From: Myrica gale
Lineage: Eukaryota > Streptophyta > Magnoliopsida > Fagales > Myricaceae
Assembly (NCBI GenBank): GCA_963930655.1
Contig: OZ005621.1
Location: 14,371,001-14,435,000 of the forward strand
Direction: 5' to 3'
Length of the DNA: 64,000 bases
The position numbers were made by a program, and so were the translations under genes. This document shows positions 35,862 through 47,719 of the stretch, one piece after another. How positions within the stretch are numbered: the first letter of the stretch is position 1; each line of letters starts with the position of its first letter. The notes under the pieces were generated by a model, which was not told the DNA's origin, searched no databases, and worked only from the letters and a program-made list of their open reading frames with translations.

Positions 35862-38800
35862 TGTCACGCCCTGAACGGAACCCCGCAGGAATCGTGACAA
35901 CCGCGAGCTATTCTCCGGATAGCTCCAGCGTTCTTACTTACTTACTTACGTGCTTACGGCGGAAACATACAAGATCGCGAGGGATTCGAGCTAAATCTTA
36001 CATAATCAGGGTTCTCATTAAGTTTTCATACAAAACATATATAATATTTTAGAATTCAACTAGTGACGGATATCATCGATCAGGTCACCATAAATCAAAA
36101 TAAGAATAACATCTGGGTCCTTCTAAGTCAGGTAGTCCTCCTGACTCTCTTCACCTGTGGTATCTGGAATGACACAATTTTTAAAAACGTGAGTCAAAAA
36201 GACTCAGTAAGGGAAAGACATAACTTTGAAACATGCTCTTGACTTATGCTTGCTTAATCATGAAAGAAGAGAACTTGATAAGTGATGCACATGCATGTCA
36301 TGGATATGCACATGCTCTTGCTTAAATTCGGCCCCAGGCCCTTGAAAATTACTTATTCATACTTGTGCCACTCTTGGCCTTTCACAACCATTTCATATCT
36401 TTTACTTGTGGGCTCGCTCCATTTAACCCCTGAAATCAGGGTTGTGCGTTCCCTTTGGAACCGTCCCCGAATTCCCTTGGAGACCTTACATGCGGTCAGC
36501 TAGCGCACCTTCTCTCATTTGTCCTTCAGTGGCTAGACATGATCCTTGGAGGCACCACACCTTCTCAATGTCCTTCAGTGTGGTTTGCACAGCCTCGTGG
36601 ATTCACCCATCCTTCTCACATTTGTCCTTCGGTATGAGAGTTCATCTTGATGGTACGGTACCGACCAGTGCCCCTTGACTTAACTTATCGTTTCATAAAA
36701 CTTTCCATAGTCTTTTCATAAAATCATTGCATAAACCTTTTCTTTAGAAAAATTCATGCAATGCACATGTCATGTCATGCCTGATCAAAATCTCATGCTT
36801 GTTCATGAAACGATGCAGTGTGTCATTCCAGTTTTGAAAAAGAAACACTTACTGTCCACTTACAGTATCCACTTACTCTTGGTCTTCCTTGGTAGTGTAT
36901 AAAACACGTAGATCGCCTACAAGCGATTCAAATATTTCTTAAACTTTAAGAAATAGCACGTAATTATTAAATATATATATATATATATCACTGAAATTCT
37001 TTTAATCATTTAAAGTATTTTATTTACTCTTCTAATAATATCTAAACTTAGGTTATTTAATTATTAAACCATATTACAAAATATTTATATATCTATTCCC
37101 GATTAGGGTTTTAATCAATTAATAGATTAGGGTTAAATCCAAGTCTCCCATTATTTAATGTACTTAATAAAATCTTCACAAGTGTAATTCAATTAATAAA
37201 TTCGGCCAAGACCTATTCATTCTAATTAAATCTTAGTACATGCTTTCAACACAAGGTTTTGCTAATTCCTTATAACCCTAACTTCTAAGCCTTAATATCC
37301 TTTAATCCGATTAGCCAATCCTAATCTCATTTATCCATCCTGATCAAGCATATTCCATTTATCACAAACTAGCAATTAGGGTCTCTACACACTAGGCATT
37401 CGGCCAACACCAAGTTCTATGTGTTCTTAGTCAAATTTATCTCCAATGGTGACCCCTTCCTCCATTCAATAGATTCACAACTTAGGAACTAAAAATCAAA
37501 ACACAAACACAAGTTATCACTAATAGCAATATTCGGCCAACCCAAAATATCACAACACTACTAGGTTTTCTTCGGTTCTTGCTTTGCATGCATTCTTTAC
37601 ACTTAGCAATCATCTACCATGCATTAGGTCATAAATCTTGTACATAACATGACCAATGTCCAGATCTAAGCATATACAAACCACTCATGAAAACCTAAGG
37701 CATACATGGTTCGGCTATACATCAAAATCCTACATTTTTCATGCTAAAATCCCTATCATGCACACATTGACTTCTACAACCCATCTTTGCATACATTTTC
37801 ACCATACTTCCTTCATTCATGTTCAATAAGCCCAGATTTGCACTTTATATACACTAACATCCATAGATCTAGGGAAAATAATTAACTTGCAACCAACCAA
37901 CACAACAAGACCTAGATCTAACTTCCTTTAACATGCATTGTTCTCCATTTGCATTTTTCTTCACATTCAATCTTAGATCTAAAGCATGTATGTCCAGATC
38001 TAACACTTACACATAACCATGATCAAAATCCATCCAAAATAAAAATATAAAAGCCCAAGATCCCAATACATGAAGGATTCGGTTAGCATGAGAAATGTGA
38101 GATCCAATTTTACCTTGTTGCTCCTTCTCCTTTCTCTTTGTTCCTTTGCAAGCTTCTCCTCTCTTTCACCTACTAAACAACCTAAGGTTCTTAATCATTT
38201 CAGATCTCATCATATCCATGCATGAAACAACTCAAACTCTAAGATCTATACACAAGAGAGTTCGGCCATCAAGAGAGTTTTTTACCTTAGTGCTCCTTTG
38301 TTCCTTTTCTCTCTTTCCTTTGCACAATATCTCTTTCACTTCACTTCCTTCTTCTCCTTTCTTCTTCTTCCTTGTCCTCCTTCTTCCCTTTACACAAATC
38401 CCCTTGACAGCAGCTCAAACCTCAGCCTTTTGGGTCCAAGAGTTTCGGTTCTCCCTTGGTTCTCTCTTCTTCTCCCTTTCTCTCTTAGTTTCGGTTCTAC
38501 TCTCCTATGCTTGTGTTTCTCTCCTTTGGCCTTGTGTTGGTCGACTAAGGTGGCCTAAATGAACACAACTAAAGGGGGAAAAAGGGTGATAGGCGTGTAT
38601 GTCATTGGCATGCACCTAGCCTTGATATTCGGCCATGACATCATTTCCTCTTCCATGTCATTTTTCAGCTTTTTCATTTCTTGTCTCCCTCTTGTCTCCA
38701 TTGCCTTTCTAGTATAACTTTTCCCACCACACAATTCAACTCCTCTTGTCTTTCACGTGTGTCTCCCCCCTACCACATAAATCCAACTTTTATTTAAAGA

Positions 38801-39627
38801 CTTGTTCCACCAATTAGTTCATTTGGTTGAATTCTAACTACCTAGTTTACTTATCCTAATCTAGTTGCTTAGGAAACTTAAGTAAGATTAGTTCCATTAA
38901 TCTAACTTTCTAAATCTAATTTGCATGGCCCATTGGGCAGTCCATTAAGCCTTTAATTCAAGGTCCATCATCATATCCTAAAGCCCAATTCATAAGCCTA
39001 AGGGCTTAGGCCTAATGTCCAACTTCCTTAAGGCCCAATAGCACCATTACAAGGCCCATTGCCATGGGCTCCATGGCAACCCAATGTCATGCTTTCCAAA
39101 GCCCATCTCCATGCTTATTTTGGCAGCCCATTAGCATGCCATTATAAGCCCAATGTACACGAAATGTTATAAGCCTCATGGTAGCCCAACATCACACTTC
39201 AAGGGCCCATCATCACATGTAATTGGGCAGCCCATATGACACAACTTCAAGGCCCAATTTCATCCAATAACCGGCCATAAATGGCTAGCCCAATATCAGC
39301 CCATTATTGAGGTTTCTAAGCCCAACATGCAAGTCTTAATACTCCAAAATCATTCATAAGAAAATCCTTCAAAAAATTAAAATCAAGAATATTGAAGGAA
39401 AATATACAATAAATCTAGCAACATGAAATTGGTTACTATAAAAATTTAAATTCCATCCATAGCATTTAAATCATAACATCACATTTTAGAAATTCAAAAT
39501 AATTACACATACATTTTCTTAACATAAAATCATGTCTTGGCCAAGCAAGGTTTCTTTTAATACAGAATAGGCCATGAAATCCTTCATCTAGTAATGAAGT
39601 AGACACGGGTTTCTTCGGGGTCTTACA
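35862..39627 (-). mobile_element. Long solo LTR, gypsy-like family L, copy D (inner)
   Basis: The ends are TGTCACGCCCTGAACGG at 35,862 and GGGGTCTTACA at 39,627; the 5-bp TSD ACACA is at 35,857-35,861 and 39,628-39,632. It is 3,766 bp and sits within copy E of the same family, so it is the younger insertion. The shared landmarks are present (GAGTCAAAAAGACTCAGTAAGG near 36,190, GCTCCATTTAACCCCTGAA near 36,415, TGGTACGGTACCGACCAG near 36,650). It has no internal domain or second LTR. The 138-codon frame at 38,146-38,562 is CT-rich and not regarded as a gene. Confidence 0.85.
38930..39340 (-). promoter_or_regulatory. Dense TGGGCY (site II) motif cluster in long LTR copy D
   Basis: GCCCA or TGGGC occurs about 17 times in 410 bases, mostly as AAGCCCAAT or AAGGCCCAT. 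TGGGCC/T words are known plant site II elements bound by TCP factors in promoters of dividing cells. The cluster lies about 290-700 bases from the LTR start on its presumed sense (minus) strand, where promoter sequence of U3 is expected. Copy C has a GATAAGT cluster at the corresponding place. Function is inferred only. Confidence 0.4.
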
Positions 39628-40833
39628 ACACATCGGAGGCTCATGACGGCTATTTTCAAAATTATATCTAAACCTATACTGCTATAACAAAAGGGAGAAA
39701 ACATTCTTTCCAACCCTTCTCCTAGGGTTCAAGGTCTTCTTCTTAAGTTTCCTCACCTGAAATATTCTCTGGAATGATACAATTTAAAGAAAAAATACTG
39801 TAAGTCGAAAGACTCAGTAAGGGTTCATGTGCAATAAATAAAGTATGTCTTGCATGCTCATAGATAACAATGTACATGAATGTCCTATGAAATGCTTGCA
39901 TATGTATGTGGCAATGTACTCGATCATAAAAAACATCATGCATTTGATCTTGAAAATACTTATTTCTTGATTTGGTCAACTTATCTCGCTCCTTTTACCC
40001 CTGAAATCAGGGTTGTGCGTTCCCTACGGAACTATTCCCTTTCCTTTGGGAATACGTCATTTGGTTGAACTAGCCCTCGAGGTGGCCCCAGGCCTAATGG
40101 CTAGATTCAACCCTTAGAGGTTCACACCTTCTTGCAAGCATCCTTCAGTGTGATTGCACATACCTCATGAGCTACCCATCCTTCTTGCAAGCATCCTTCG
40201 GTATGGGTTCCCTAGGTGACATCCACCCTTCACGTAAACATCCTTCAGTGTGGATACACCTTCTTAACTGGTACGGTACCGACCGACTTTAACTTATTAA
40301 CTTGACTTGTCATAAAGTAGCATAAAATGATACTTTCATTTGCATAAAATTTCTCTTTCTTTGTCATGAGAAAAAAAATGAATGCAAATGCTCATGGTGT
40401 GCTCATGTCATGCTTGATGATGAGAAATCTTAAATTCTTCTCATACTTTCATTTGCACAAAACTATCTTTTTCATGCAAATGCTTATGTCATGCCGTAAT
40501 AAATCATGAGAATTCATGCTGTGCATCATTCCAGTTTTTTTCAAAAAGCGTAAGTTTACACTTACAATTTTCACTTACCTTCGTTTGCTAGAGTGTTGAA
40601 CGTCACTTCACCTACAATTGGATCATACTAATTGTCATTCAAAGATTTACTAAACGAATAAAATAATCAATAAATTACTCACTCTTCAACATACAAATTG
40701 TACGTATTCTTGACTTCTAGCTGGTCATCTTACAACACAAGGTATTTTCTTAAGTGGAAAACCAAGTAGCGTCTCTCAAAAGGTCAATAGGAAACTAGAA
40801 TTATAGGAGAAATTCTTGAAATTCGAAGGAAAC

Positions 40834-41011
40834 CGCTCGAGCGGAGCTGGTAGGGCGAAAAGTCTCTGTAAGAGGCTTTCGCTCGAGCGCCTGTAGGGGA
40901 ACCTCGGGCGAAAACTCTGCATAAAAATTCGCCCAGTTTCGCTCGAGCGCCAGTCGGGCGTACCTCGGGCGAAACGTCTCTGCGAGAAAATCTGGGACTA
41001 TTAGCTCGAGC
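40834..41011. repeat. Four-unit tandem array with GCTCGAGC core in long LTR copy E
   Basis: GCTCGAGC occurs at 40,834, 40,881, 40,941 and 41,004 (spacing 47, 60 and 63 bases). Most units share ACCTCGGGCGAAA and a CTCTGCGAGAAA- or CTCTGTAAGAGG-like word. The core is a perfect 8-base palindrome. Confidence 0.8.
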
Positions 41012-42097
41012 TGTTGTCGAGCGTACCTCGGGCGACAGTCAATAATCAGGGCACAACTTATGTCATACACCTCCAAAATCCACGAAATTTGTCTCAAAAT
41101 ACTCTTCTATCACACCCTCACTCTCAAGACCTCAATTTCCTCATATTCTAACTAAATTTCTCAGCTAAAACATGAGTCCATCTCATAAATTCAAGTTATT
41201 GCCTTTCTCCCTCCTCTCTTGGTCTTTTTAGCAAACACCTAGAGTTCATACTTGATTTCTCTTGAACCCTCATTTCGGATCTAGCCATTTTTCCCCATGT
41301 TTTCATGTAAAATCTATACTACCCTTAAACACTTGCAAGATCTACACTATCTTCAAAGAAAGCAATAAATAGATCTACATTTTCTTCAAAGAACACAACA
41401 TATATATACAAGGAGAAAACCAACAAACTTCACAACCAACAACCATCAAAAGAAAAGAGAAAAAGGGTGAAGATGTGCATGGCTTGGCCGGCCAAAACCA
41501 CTCACCTCCTTCTCTTTCTCTTTATTTTCTTCTTCTTCCCTTCTTCTTCTTTCTTCTCCTTCTTCTTGTTCGGGTGGGAGCTAGGGCAAAAGGGAAATGG
41601 GTTGTGCGGGAATGGGGGGTGTGTTATGCGCAGGACTTGGGGGAAGGGAAAAGGCAAAACTTCCCTTCCCCCATTCTTTCCCTTCTTCTCCTCCATTTCT
41701 CCCCCTTTTCCTTTTCTGCCCCTCAAGAAAACTTATTTTTCTTTTCTGCCACCCACTCACCAAACTAACTCTAATATGTCTCCTCATTTGTTCCAAGGAC
41801 TCACATATCTTCTAGGCTAAAGCCCATAATTAAAACTTCCAAATATTGTAACTTAGGGACAAATTCCGATAATTAAAACAATTCAAGCTAATAAATCTCA
41901 ATTGCTCAAATTAACAAAGACAAATAATATAACAGCCAGATCCTAGCTTAAAACTCATAAAAATGTTAGGGGGAAAATCCACCTAAACATAACTTGAAAT
42001 TAAATTATCCAAACATACATTCTCAATAATTTGAGTAATACATACTTAGGGAGTCAAAATTCTTTCACAAAGATAGAAATAAGGTCGAGGTCTCACA

Positions 42098-42960
42098 AAA
42101 CAGGTTTGCAGTAACAATCTTCGAAGCAGATATCTTCACTGTGACATCATAAACAACTTCAAAAAGTTTATAATGTCTCACATGCACCCAACCATCTGTA
42201 GTTGGAGGCCCTATAACCCCTTCCTCCCATGCTCATTCTCAGTTAAGAAATCCAAAAACCCAACCTATCATCGAAAGCCAACATATCACTAAAAACATCT
42301 TCATACTTCGCCGCAGACTCCAACATAAATTACGTCGAATTCCACCTTATAGGTACATCAAGTTGCAAAAATTCATATGTAGGAAGACACTTCTTACTCA
42401 CACAACTTCTAAAATAATCCAACCGTTGAGGGCATAACTTAACATACTTTACACAATTGCTAACTCTAACCACCGAATCATCCAACTTTTTCAAACCGTC
42501 TAGCACAATCAAGTTTAAGATATGTGCACAACATCTCATGTGTATAAGTTAATGCCGACAAACAATCCACCAGCAAGTGCCATTTGTCTCCTTTTAAAAT
42601 GATCAACTGCGACATCATTAGATGATGCATTATCCACTGTGATCACAAGAACGTTAACAATCCCCCACTCATGCCTGCAATCCTCCAATTTTGTTGCAAA
42701 TTTAGAGTCAATAAAATGGTCAGTCGCAGACATATAGTTCATATTTTGAATAAAATTTCATGTGTCGGTTGTATAATAAATCCTAGGACACGTTTTTCAA
42801 AATGATATTCCTCAATGTATTCTGCTCATCAATATAAAGACTCATACAATCCTTCATCATTGTGTATCGAGAGGGCATCCTAAATCGGGGCTCAAGTTCA
42901 TGAATCATATCTTTGAACTCATCCTTGCTCACCACCCTATCTTTGAATCATATCATATCG
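42098..42960 (-). pseudogene. hAT transposase, N-terminal/central part (remnant)
   Basis: On the minus strand the sequence reads VVSKDEFKDMIHELEPRF and MPSRYTMMKDCMSLY, then MSATDHFIDSKFATKL, VITVDNASSNDVAV and RCCAHILNLIVLDGLKK, ending KISASKIVTAN near 42,105. These are successive parts of plant BED-finger hAT transposases, including the TVDNASSN region before the catalytic core and the CAHILNL motif. Stops and frameshifts separate the blocks. It continues, beyond the nested LTRs, at 35,590-34,880. No terminal inverted repeats of the hAT element itself were identified. Confidence 0.7.
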
Positions 42961-43872
42961 AGTGATGACCCTCCTAACTTTATTCTCATACTCTAATAGT
43001 CATTTTAAAAAATAAAATAGAAACCAAAAAATAAATTAAATTAAACATACTCATACTCTAATTACTAATAGTCATTTTAAAATTAAACATTTCATTTCTC
43101 GAACTTTATTGCATTCAAATTGCTACACAATTTCACAATCAATCAAGAAAATTCCATACACAATTTCAAACAGATTCACAACTTTTTGAACAATTTCAAG
43201 AAAATTCAAATTGCATTAAAATACATACTCATACACAAATTATTCAAATTGCATTAAAATATATACTTATACACAATTTAAAACATAATTTGAAATCCAA
43301 ATATCCAATGAATTACCAAATAATCAATCAAGCCCATTGTCCATCCGCCAGTGAAGCACAATTGATCTAATGAAAATGAAATTGAAAAAAAAACTAAAAA
43401 AATTAAATAGAGAGGTCAGAAGAAGAGTTGTTCGAGAGAGAGATTGAGAGAGGCAGAGACTGTCAATGGCAGGCGGCAGCGGCTTTGTCCCTTGTGAAAG
43501 GGTCCTAGTGAAGACGTTGGCCTGGACTAGCACGAGGAGGAGGATAAGATGCAAGATGCGGTGCCAGTGACACCCATGAGCGCCTATGACACCCCCACAA
43601 CGCGTGGTAGGAGCACCTGACACGCCATGACATCAGCATGCGCTTGCGCGAGTAAGGCGCACCAGCACCACTGACAAGCCATGGCAGCCCAACGATGCTC
43701 ACGCTCAGCATGCAAGTCAGCAAGCCACAGACATGTCATGGCAAGCTCATGGCCACCACATGGCCTTGCCATGACTTAGTGCTAGAACAGGACCTTGGCC
43801 CCGACCCAAGTCAAGCAGCAGTAGATGATCAAGAGTGACTACCCACAGCAGCCACCACCAGCGGCGGAGTAT
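42961..43872. other. No gene recognised
   Basis: The first half is AT-rich and the second half GC-richer, with repeated CATGGC/GCCATG words near 43,680-43,780. Short minus-strand frames rich in Cys, His and Trp have no recognisable domain. Confidence 0.4.
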
Positions 43873-44418
43873 GTCACGTCCCGTGCTCATATTTACCCCC
43901 TAGGCTCACCTATAGTAATGGTATGCACACAGCTAGGGATTATGGCCCGAAGGTCACTTGAAAGTCTTGGTCGATTTACCATGAAACTTAGCGAAAAGCG
44001 TATTTAAAAAAAAAATTGTAATGGGAAATTAGAAAAGAATTACGGTAAAAACTCTATGTTTTTAGAAAAAGGCAATGAGTTAATAAAATCCGAATAGGTC
44101 AAAACTGTTGATTATAAGCGTTTGAGTAGAAATAAGAACTTTAAAATAAATGATGAGGACAGAGACACGAAAGAGATTGAAAACCTGAAATAACAAGGAC
44201 ATCTTTAATACAAGGAAAGTTCAAACCACGTCCTCCCGAGACTACATAAAAGGTTATATTACAAAAATTTGGGAACTTCCTAAAGTTCTCCGTACAATTT
44301 GAAAACTGGTATACAAGAAGAAACTCTGGGACTAATGAAACACTCTAGCAAGCCTAAGAGGGGTACTAATCCTCTTTGTCCGAGTTTGACGTAAGATCAA
44401 TAATCTCGGATCCCGGAG
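43873..44418. repeat. Repeat R, copy 1 (end of an LTR-type element)
   Basis: It begins TGTCACGTCCCGTGCTC and runs for 546 bases. An inverted copy of the same length lies at 63,314-63,859, nearly nine in ten bases identical in the parts compared by eye. On the minus strand, just upstream (44,600-44,380), broken frames read VPLPRFEDFGLPNLQPEWL and then GSEIIDLTSNSDKED before a stop, which looks like the acidic C-terminus of an element-encoded protein. The family is not identified. Confidence 0.65.
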
Positions 44419-45373
44419 TGGCACTACTATTCTCCGTCGGCGGGGCCGGTGGGAACGAAATCGAACCTTAGCCACTCAGGCTGTAAATTGGGTAAACCAA
44501 AGTCCTCAAATCGTGGTAATGGGACAGTGGGGGCATAGTGAATGGTAGGGATGCAAGGGAGCTCACCCACTCCCTGTAGTGGGGGGTTGCACGTCTCCTA
44601 AGTGTCCAGTACCATCACTACCATTTGGGAAACCCTCGCAGGCTAGGGGGTTCCTCACTTTCGCTTTCCCTCTTATGAATGTAATCATATATCGAAGCAT
44701 TAAAGTACATATGTAACAATGCACATTAATTTGATATGAACTTGAAAGAAGCATAAACAACATAACATGTTCAAAGAATAATCATTGACAATTGAAGCAA
44801 CCATGATAATAACTAGAATATCTCATACCATTAAACTCCAATGAAGACCTATTAGGCCTCCTTAGACCATACTGGGCCTACTCCCAAAGTATTAGTGGAC
44901 ATGGTGTTCTTTTAGGGGCATTGGGCCTAACATCCATTTAGGCTTCTGCACGGGCTTTGTGATTTGAGCCCTTATTCCAATTCGTATTGAGCTCAAATTT
45001 GGGCTCTCTCGTCAATTTTTCGTTCTCTATCCAACCATGTAATAATTTTCTCATTTTGGACCATTTTACCCAAATGAATTGGGCAAAATTTTGAATCTGC
45101 CCTCCAAGCGCATTTTCGATCTTTTCCTTCATCATTTTGGGCTGAAATTTTTACAGAGATCCTAATATTAGATAAGGATATTATCTAGAATGTTTCATGC
45201 AAAAATAAAACCTGTAGCTTTGGGTCAATTTGGCCAGCACCTATGTTTGCCTAAATGCCCTAGATAGGTGTTCATGCTTTTGATTAATATATGCTTTTCA
45301 AAACTTTAGGCTAAAAATAATTTTAATCTATCAACATAAAGGAAATCATAGAGCACCTAACATATGGATTCTT
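44419..45373. other. LTR-type or intergenic DNA, no intact gene
   Basis: Apart from the broken minus-strand frame near 44,400-44,600, nothing coding is visible. Several GGGCC/TGGGC words lie at 44,860-45,140. Confidence 0.35.
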
Positions 45374-45843
45374 CAAGAAACTATGAGCATGAAGAAGCAT
45401 TATGACAAAAGAAGGAGACTAGAAGAGTTTGAAGTCTGAGACTTTGTATACTTTAAGCTTCAACCTTATGGAAAAAGACCATGAAGTGAAAGGTGAGCTA
45501 CAAGCTGGAGAAGAGATACTATGGGCCATTCAAAGTGGCTGCCCGTGTTGGGATCGTTGCATACCGATTGGAATTGCCACTAACCTCAAGACTTCACTCG
45601 GTGTTTCATGTGTCTCTCCTCAAGAGACGAGTTGGAGATCCTAGTTTGATTGTGGAGGAATTGTCTTCCTTCGATGAGGAAGGAAGAATGCTACTACAAC
45701 CTGTCATAGCCCTTGAGTACAAGATGGTACTAAGGGGCAGGATTAGAAGGAAAATTTGGAGAGTGTTGGTGCAGTGGAGTGGGCGACCAAGAGGGGAAGC
45801 AACTTGGGAGGACTATGATGAGATCGCCTCTTTGTCTCTTTAG
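45374..45843 (+). pseudogene. Ty3/gypsy integrase C-terminus with chromodomain-like tail
   Basis: Broken frames read MKKHYDKRRR, then FVYFKLQPYGK. An open stretch from 45,493 follows with YYGPFKVAARVGIVAYRLEL, HSVFHVSLLKRRVGD and finally VLVQWSGRPRGEATWED. These are, in order, the end of the integrase, its GPY/F-type module (KYYGPYxV...VAYxLxLP...HPVFHVSLLK) and a chromodomain-like tail (LVxWxGxPxxEATWE), as in chromovirus gypsy elements. An in-frame TGA near 45,439 and a frameshift near 45,490 show that it is dead. The rest of the polyprotein is missing upstream. Confidence 0.8.
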
Positions 45844-47160
45844 ATTTTATCTTTGTCTCTTTATCTCTTTAGATTTTAAACTTTTGAATTTGAATACTTC
45901 TAGAATATATTTGAATTTAAAAATAGATAGCAACCCAATCTTAACATATTTAGAATCGTTCTTTGAATAGAGTTGCAATCTAATCTTTTATAAATCTTTT
46001 GTTACTCTTTGCGATACGTATTGATTGAGAGAATAAGAAATTAAGCGTCTTTTGTAAGGTTCTAGTATAATTCTTGAGGTCTTGTAGGTTAATTGATAAA
46101 AGGGTTCAACTGTTTTGAAGACCGAGGTAAGCGGGGTTATTATTCTAGACTTTCCAAAAAGACCGAGGTAATATTTGAGAATTGCATGTTTTATTGAAAA
46201 CCCTCGGAGTTTTATGTGCATTACGTTTGGATAAAATTTTCAAAGATTATGGCATGAAATATGTAAACATTAGAGTATTTTTATGTCCAATGATATTACA
46301 TGATGTTTTCAATGTTTAAATCAAACATTTTTTATATTCATTGTTATTTAAAATTTGTGCATTTTGTTTAATTAAAAAAAATAGAAAGATGCAAAGTTCA
46401 AAGTGATGTTTCTAGTATGACATGTTATGTATTTTTAAACCTTGAGGCCCAAAGTTACAAAAAGTGCATTGGTACCCATTCCAACCAATTGAGTGCACTC
46501 AATCTGGAAACGAGGTGATTTATTTTGTAGGTTCTTCCCGAGTGCACACTTGGACATGGTCATTGACCAAGCCTTAGTAAGAGAGAATTCTACCCATAGT
46601 AATTGGCTTAGTTTGGTTGATCCCCAAACTAGGTAGCAACTGCATAACCCTGTCACCAGGTTAAATATGACCTACAGTTATTGCCAAAATGTGGATTTTC
46701 TATAGTATTATTATGAAAGATAAAAGTTATTTTACAATTATAGTTATATGGATTAAGATTTGCAGTTTTCTTTTATTTTCACTTCTTAAATGTGGCTCAT
46801 GAAGTGCACCATAACATAATGATTTTGGTTACTAAGTTGTTGAACTCACCCTCTTATCTGTCCTCTCTTTTCAGATGATATTTAGGAGCATGCGGAGGGT
46901 CGTGTTAGATAACGCCTGGGTGGGTAGCTGAGATAAAGCTTAGAACTTTTGTTAGACCAAGTGTTTTGTTTGTAATTTTTCAGTTTTTAAAAGAGTTATA
47001 AACGAAGTGTTTTTACTCAATTGTTTTGAAGTTTTAAATGTGAATTTGTTATCGAGATTATTTAATTTGTGATAATTGATTTCTACTCCCTAATCTTCGC
47101 TGATTTTTCACTGATTTACACATAAGCAACCGCTTAAGCTCCAGGGTCCGGGGCTTTACA
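45844..47160 (+). mobile_element. Probable gypsy 3' flank / 3' LTR
   Basis: This follows the integrase stop codon and ends GGGTCCGGGGCTTTACA at 47,160. The CTCACCCTCTTATCTGTCC and TTTCAGATGAT wording near 46,845-46,880 is common near the ends of plant gypsy LTRs. The LTR start was not located. At 47,161 the sequence changes abruptly to a minus-strand gag fragment of another gypsy element. Confidence 0.45.
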
Positions 47161-47162
47161 AA

Positions 47163-47350
47163 AGCCTCTTGGCGTTCAAGATGCAAAGTGAGTTTCTCAA
47201 CTTGTATTCGAAGTGCTTAAAGTTCTTCATCTCTTTCATCTTTCTCGCCACCCATTCGGTTACCACATCTTCCTCCACATCCTCGTGCCGCTATGAGAAA
47301 GTGATTGAAGAAAATCGAAGACCATAATTACAAGCTCTGATACTGATAAA
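47163..47350 (-). pseudogene. Gypsy gag N-terminus with adjacent primer-binding-site-like word
   Basis: On the minus strand a GTATCAGAGC word at 47,337-47,346 resembles the 3' complement of initiator tRNA-Met. It is followed by frames reading RMGGEKDERDEEL, a stop, and ALRIQVEKLTLHLERQEA, the usual start of plant gypsy gag proteins. The stop is TAA where related elements have an arginine codon. The gag stops at 47,161, exactly at the end of the plus-strand gypsy element, so it was cut by that insertion or by a rearrangement. Confidence 0.55.
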
Positions 47351-47627
47351 CGAATATTTATGTTATTTGTAATACTCTTAATATAGTGGGTTAAGTGAAT
47401 TTTATTTGTTAAATGAAGGGTATTTTAATTTGGAAAAGTGATTTGATATTTTTTTTGTGAAATGATATCAAATCATATTATTTTTCCAAAGGTTAACTGT
47501 TTCCTGCATGTGAAATGATATTTTGACCCCTAATTATTTCATATGGGCTCATGTTGCTTTTATCACAATAGAAGCCCACGTAGTTGAAGTCCATGTAAGT
47601 GACAGGTTGAGAAGGAAATGCAATCGT

Positions 47628-47719
47628 GGAAATTTGGGGACCACATGAAGTAGAGGAAGAGTTACGCACGACGGAAATTTGGGGACCACAAAAATTAGAG
47701 GAAGAGTTACGCACGACGG
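47628..47719. repeat. 45-bp unit repeated twice in tandem
   Basis: The unit begins GGAAATTTGGGGACCACA at 47,628 and again at 47,673, and ends AGAGTTACGCACGACG in both. Differences are few. It lies within sequence that may be the LTR of the minus-strand gypsy fragment. Confidence 0.85.

Larger units (their letters stand above)
35596..42097 (-). mobile_element. Long solo LTR, gypsy-like family L, copy E (outer), split by copy D
   Basis: The ends are TGTCACGCCCCAGACG at 35,596 and GAGGTCTCACA at 42,097, with a perfect 5-bp TSD AAACA at 35,591-35,595 and 42,098-42,102. Removing inserted copy D and one TSD leaves about 2.7 kb, shorter than copies A and C. The two halves join at ACCACCACACA/TCGGAGGCTC, matching the uninterrupted wording ACCACACATTGGAGGTTC of copy A near 8,982. 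No ORF is credible; the frames in the CT-rich 41.5-41.8 kb block are compositional. Confidence 0.85.

Noticed and set aside
38146..38562. 138-codon plus-strand ORF with hydrophobic stretches
   Set aside because: Lies in a CT-rich part of long LTR copy D, has no domain and overlaps a second open frame; composition alone explains it.
41467..41820. 117-codon ORF with apparent membrane segments and overlapping frames on both strands
   Set aside because: Pyrimidine-rich low-complexity DNA of LTR copy E; all frames are open because stop codons are rare there.
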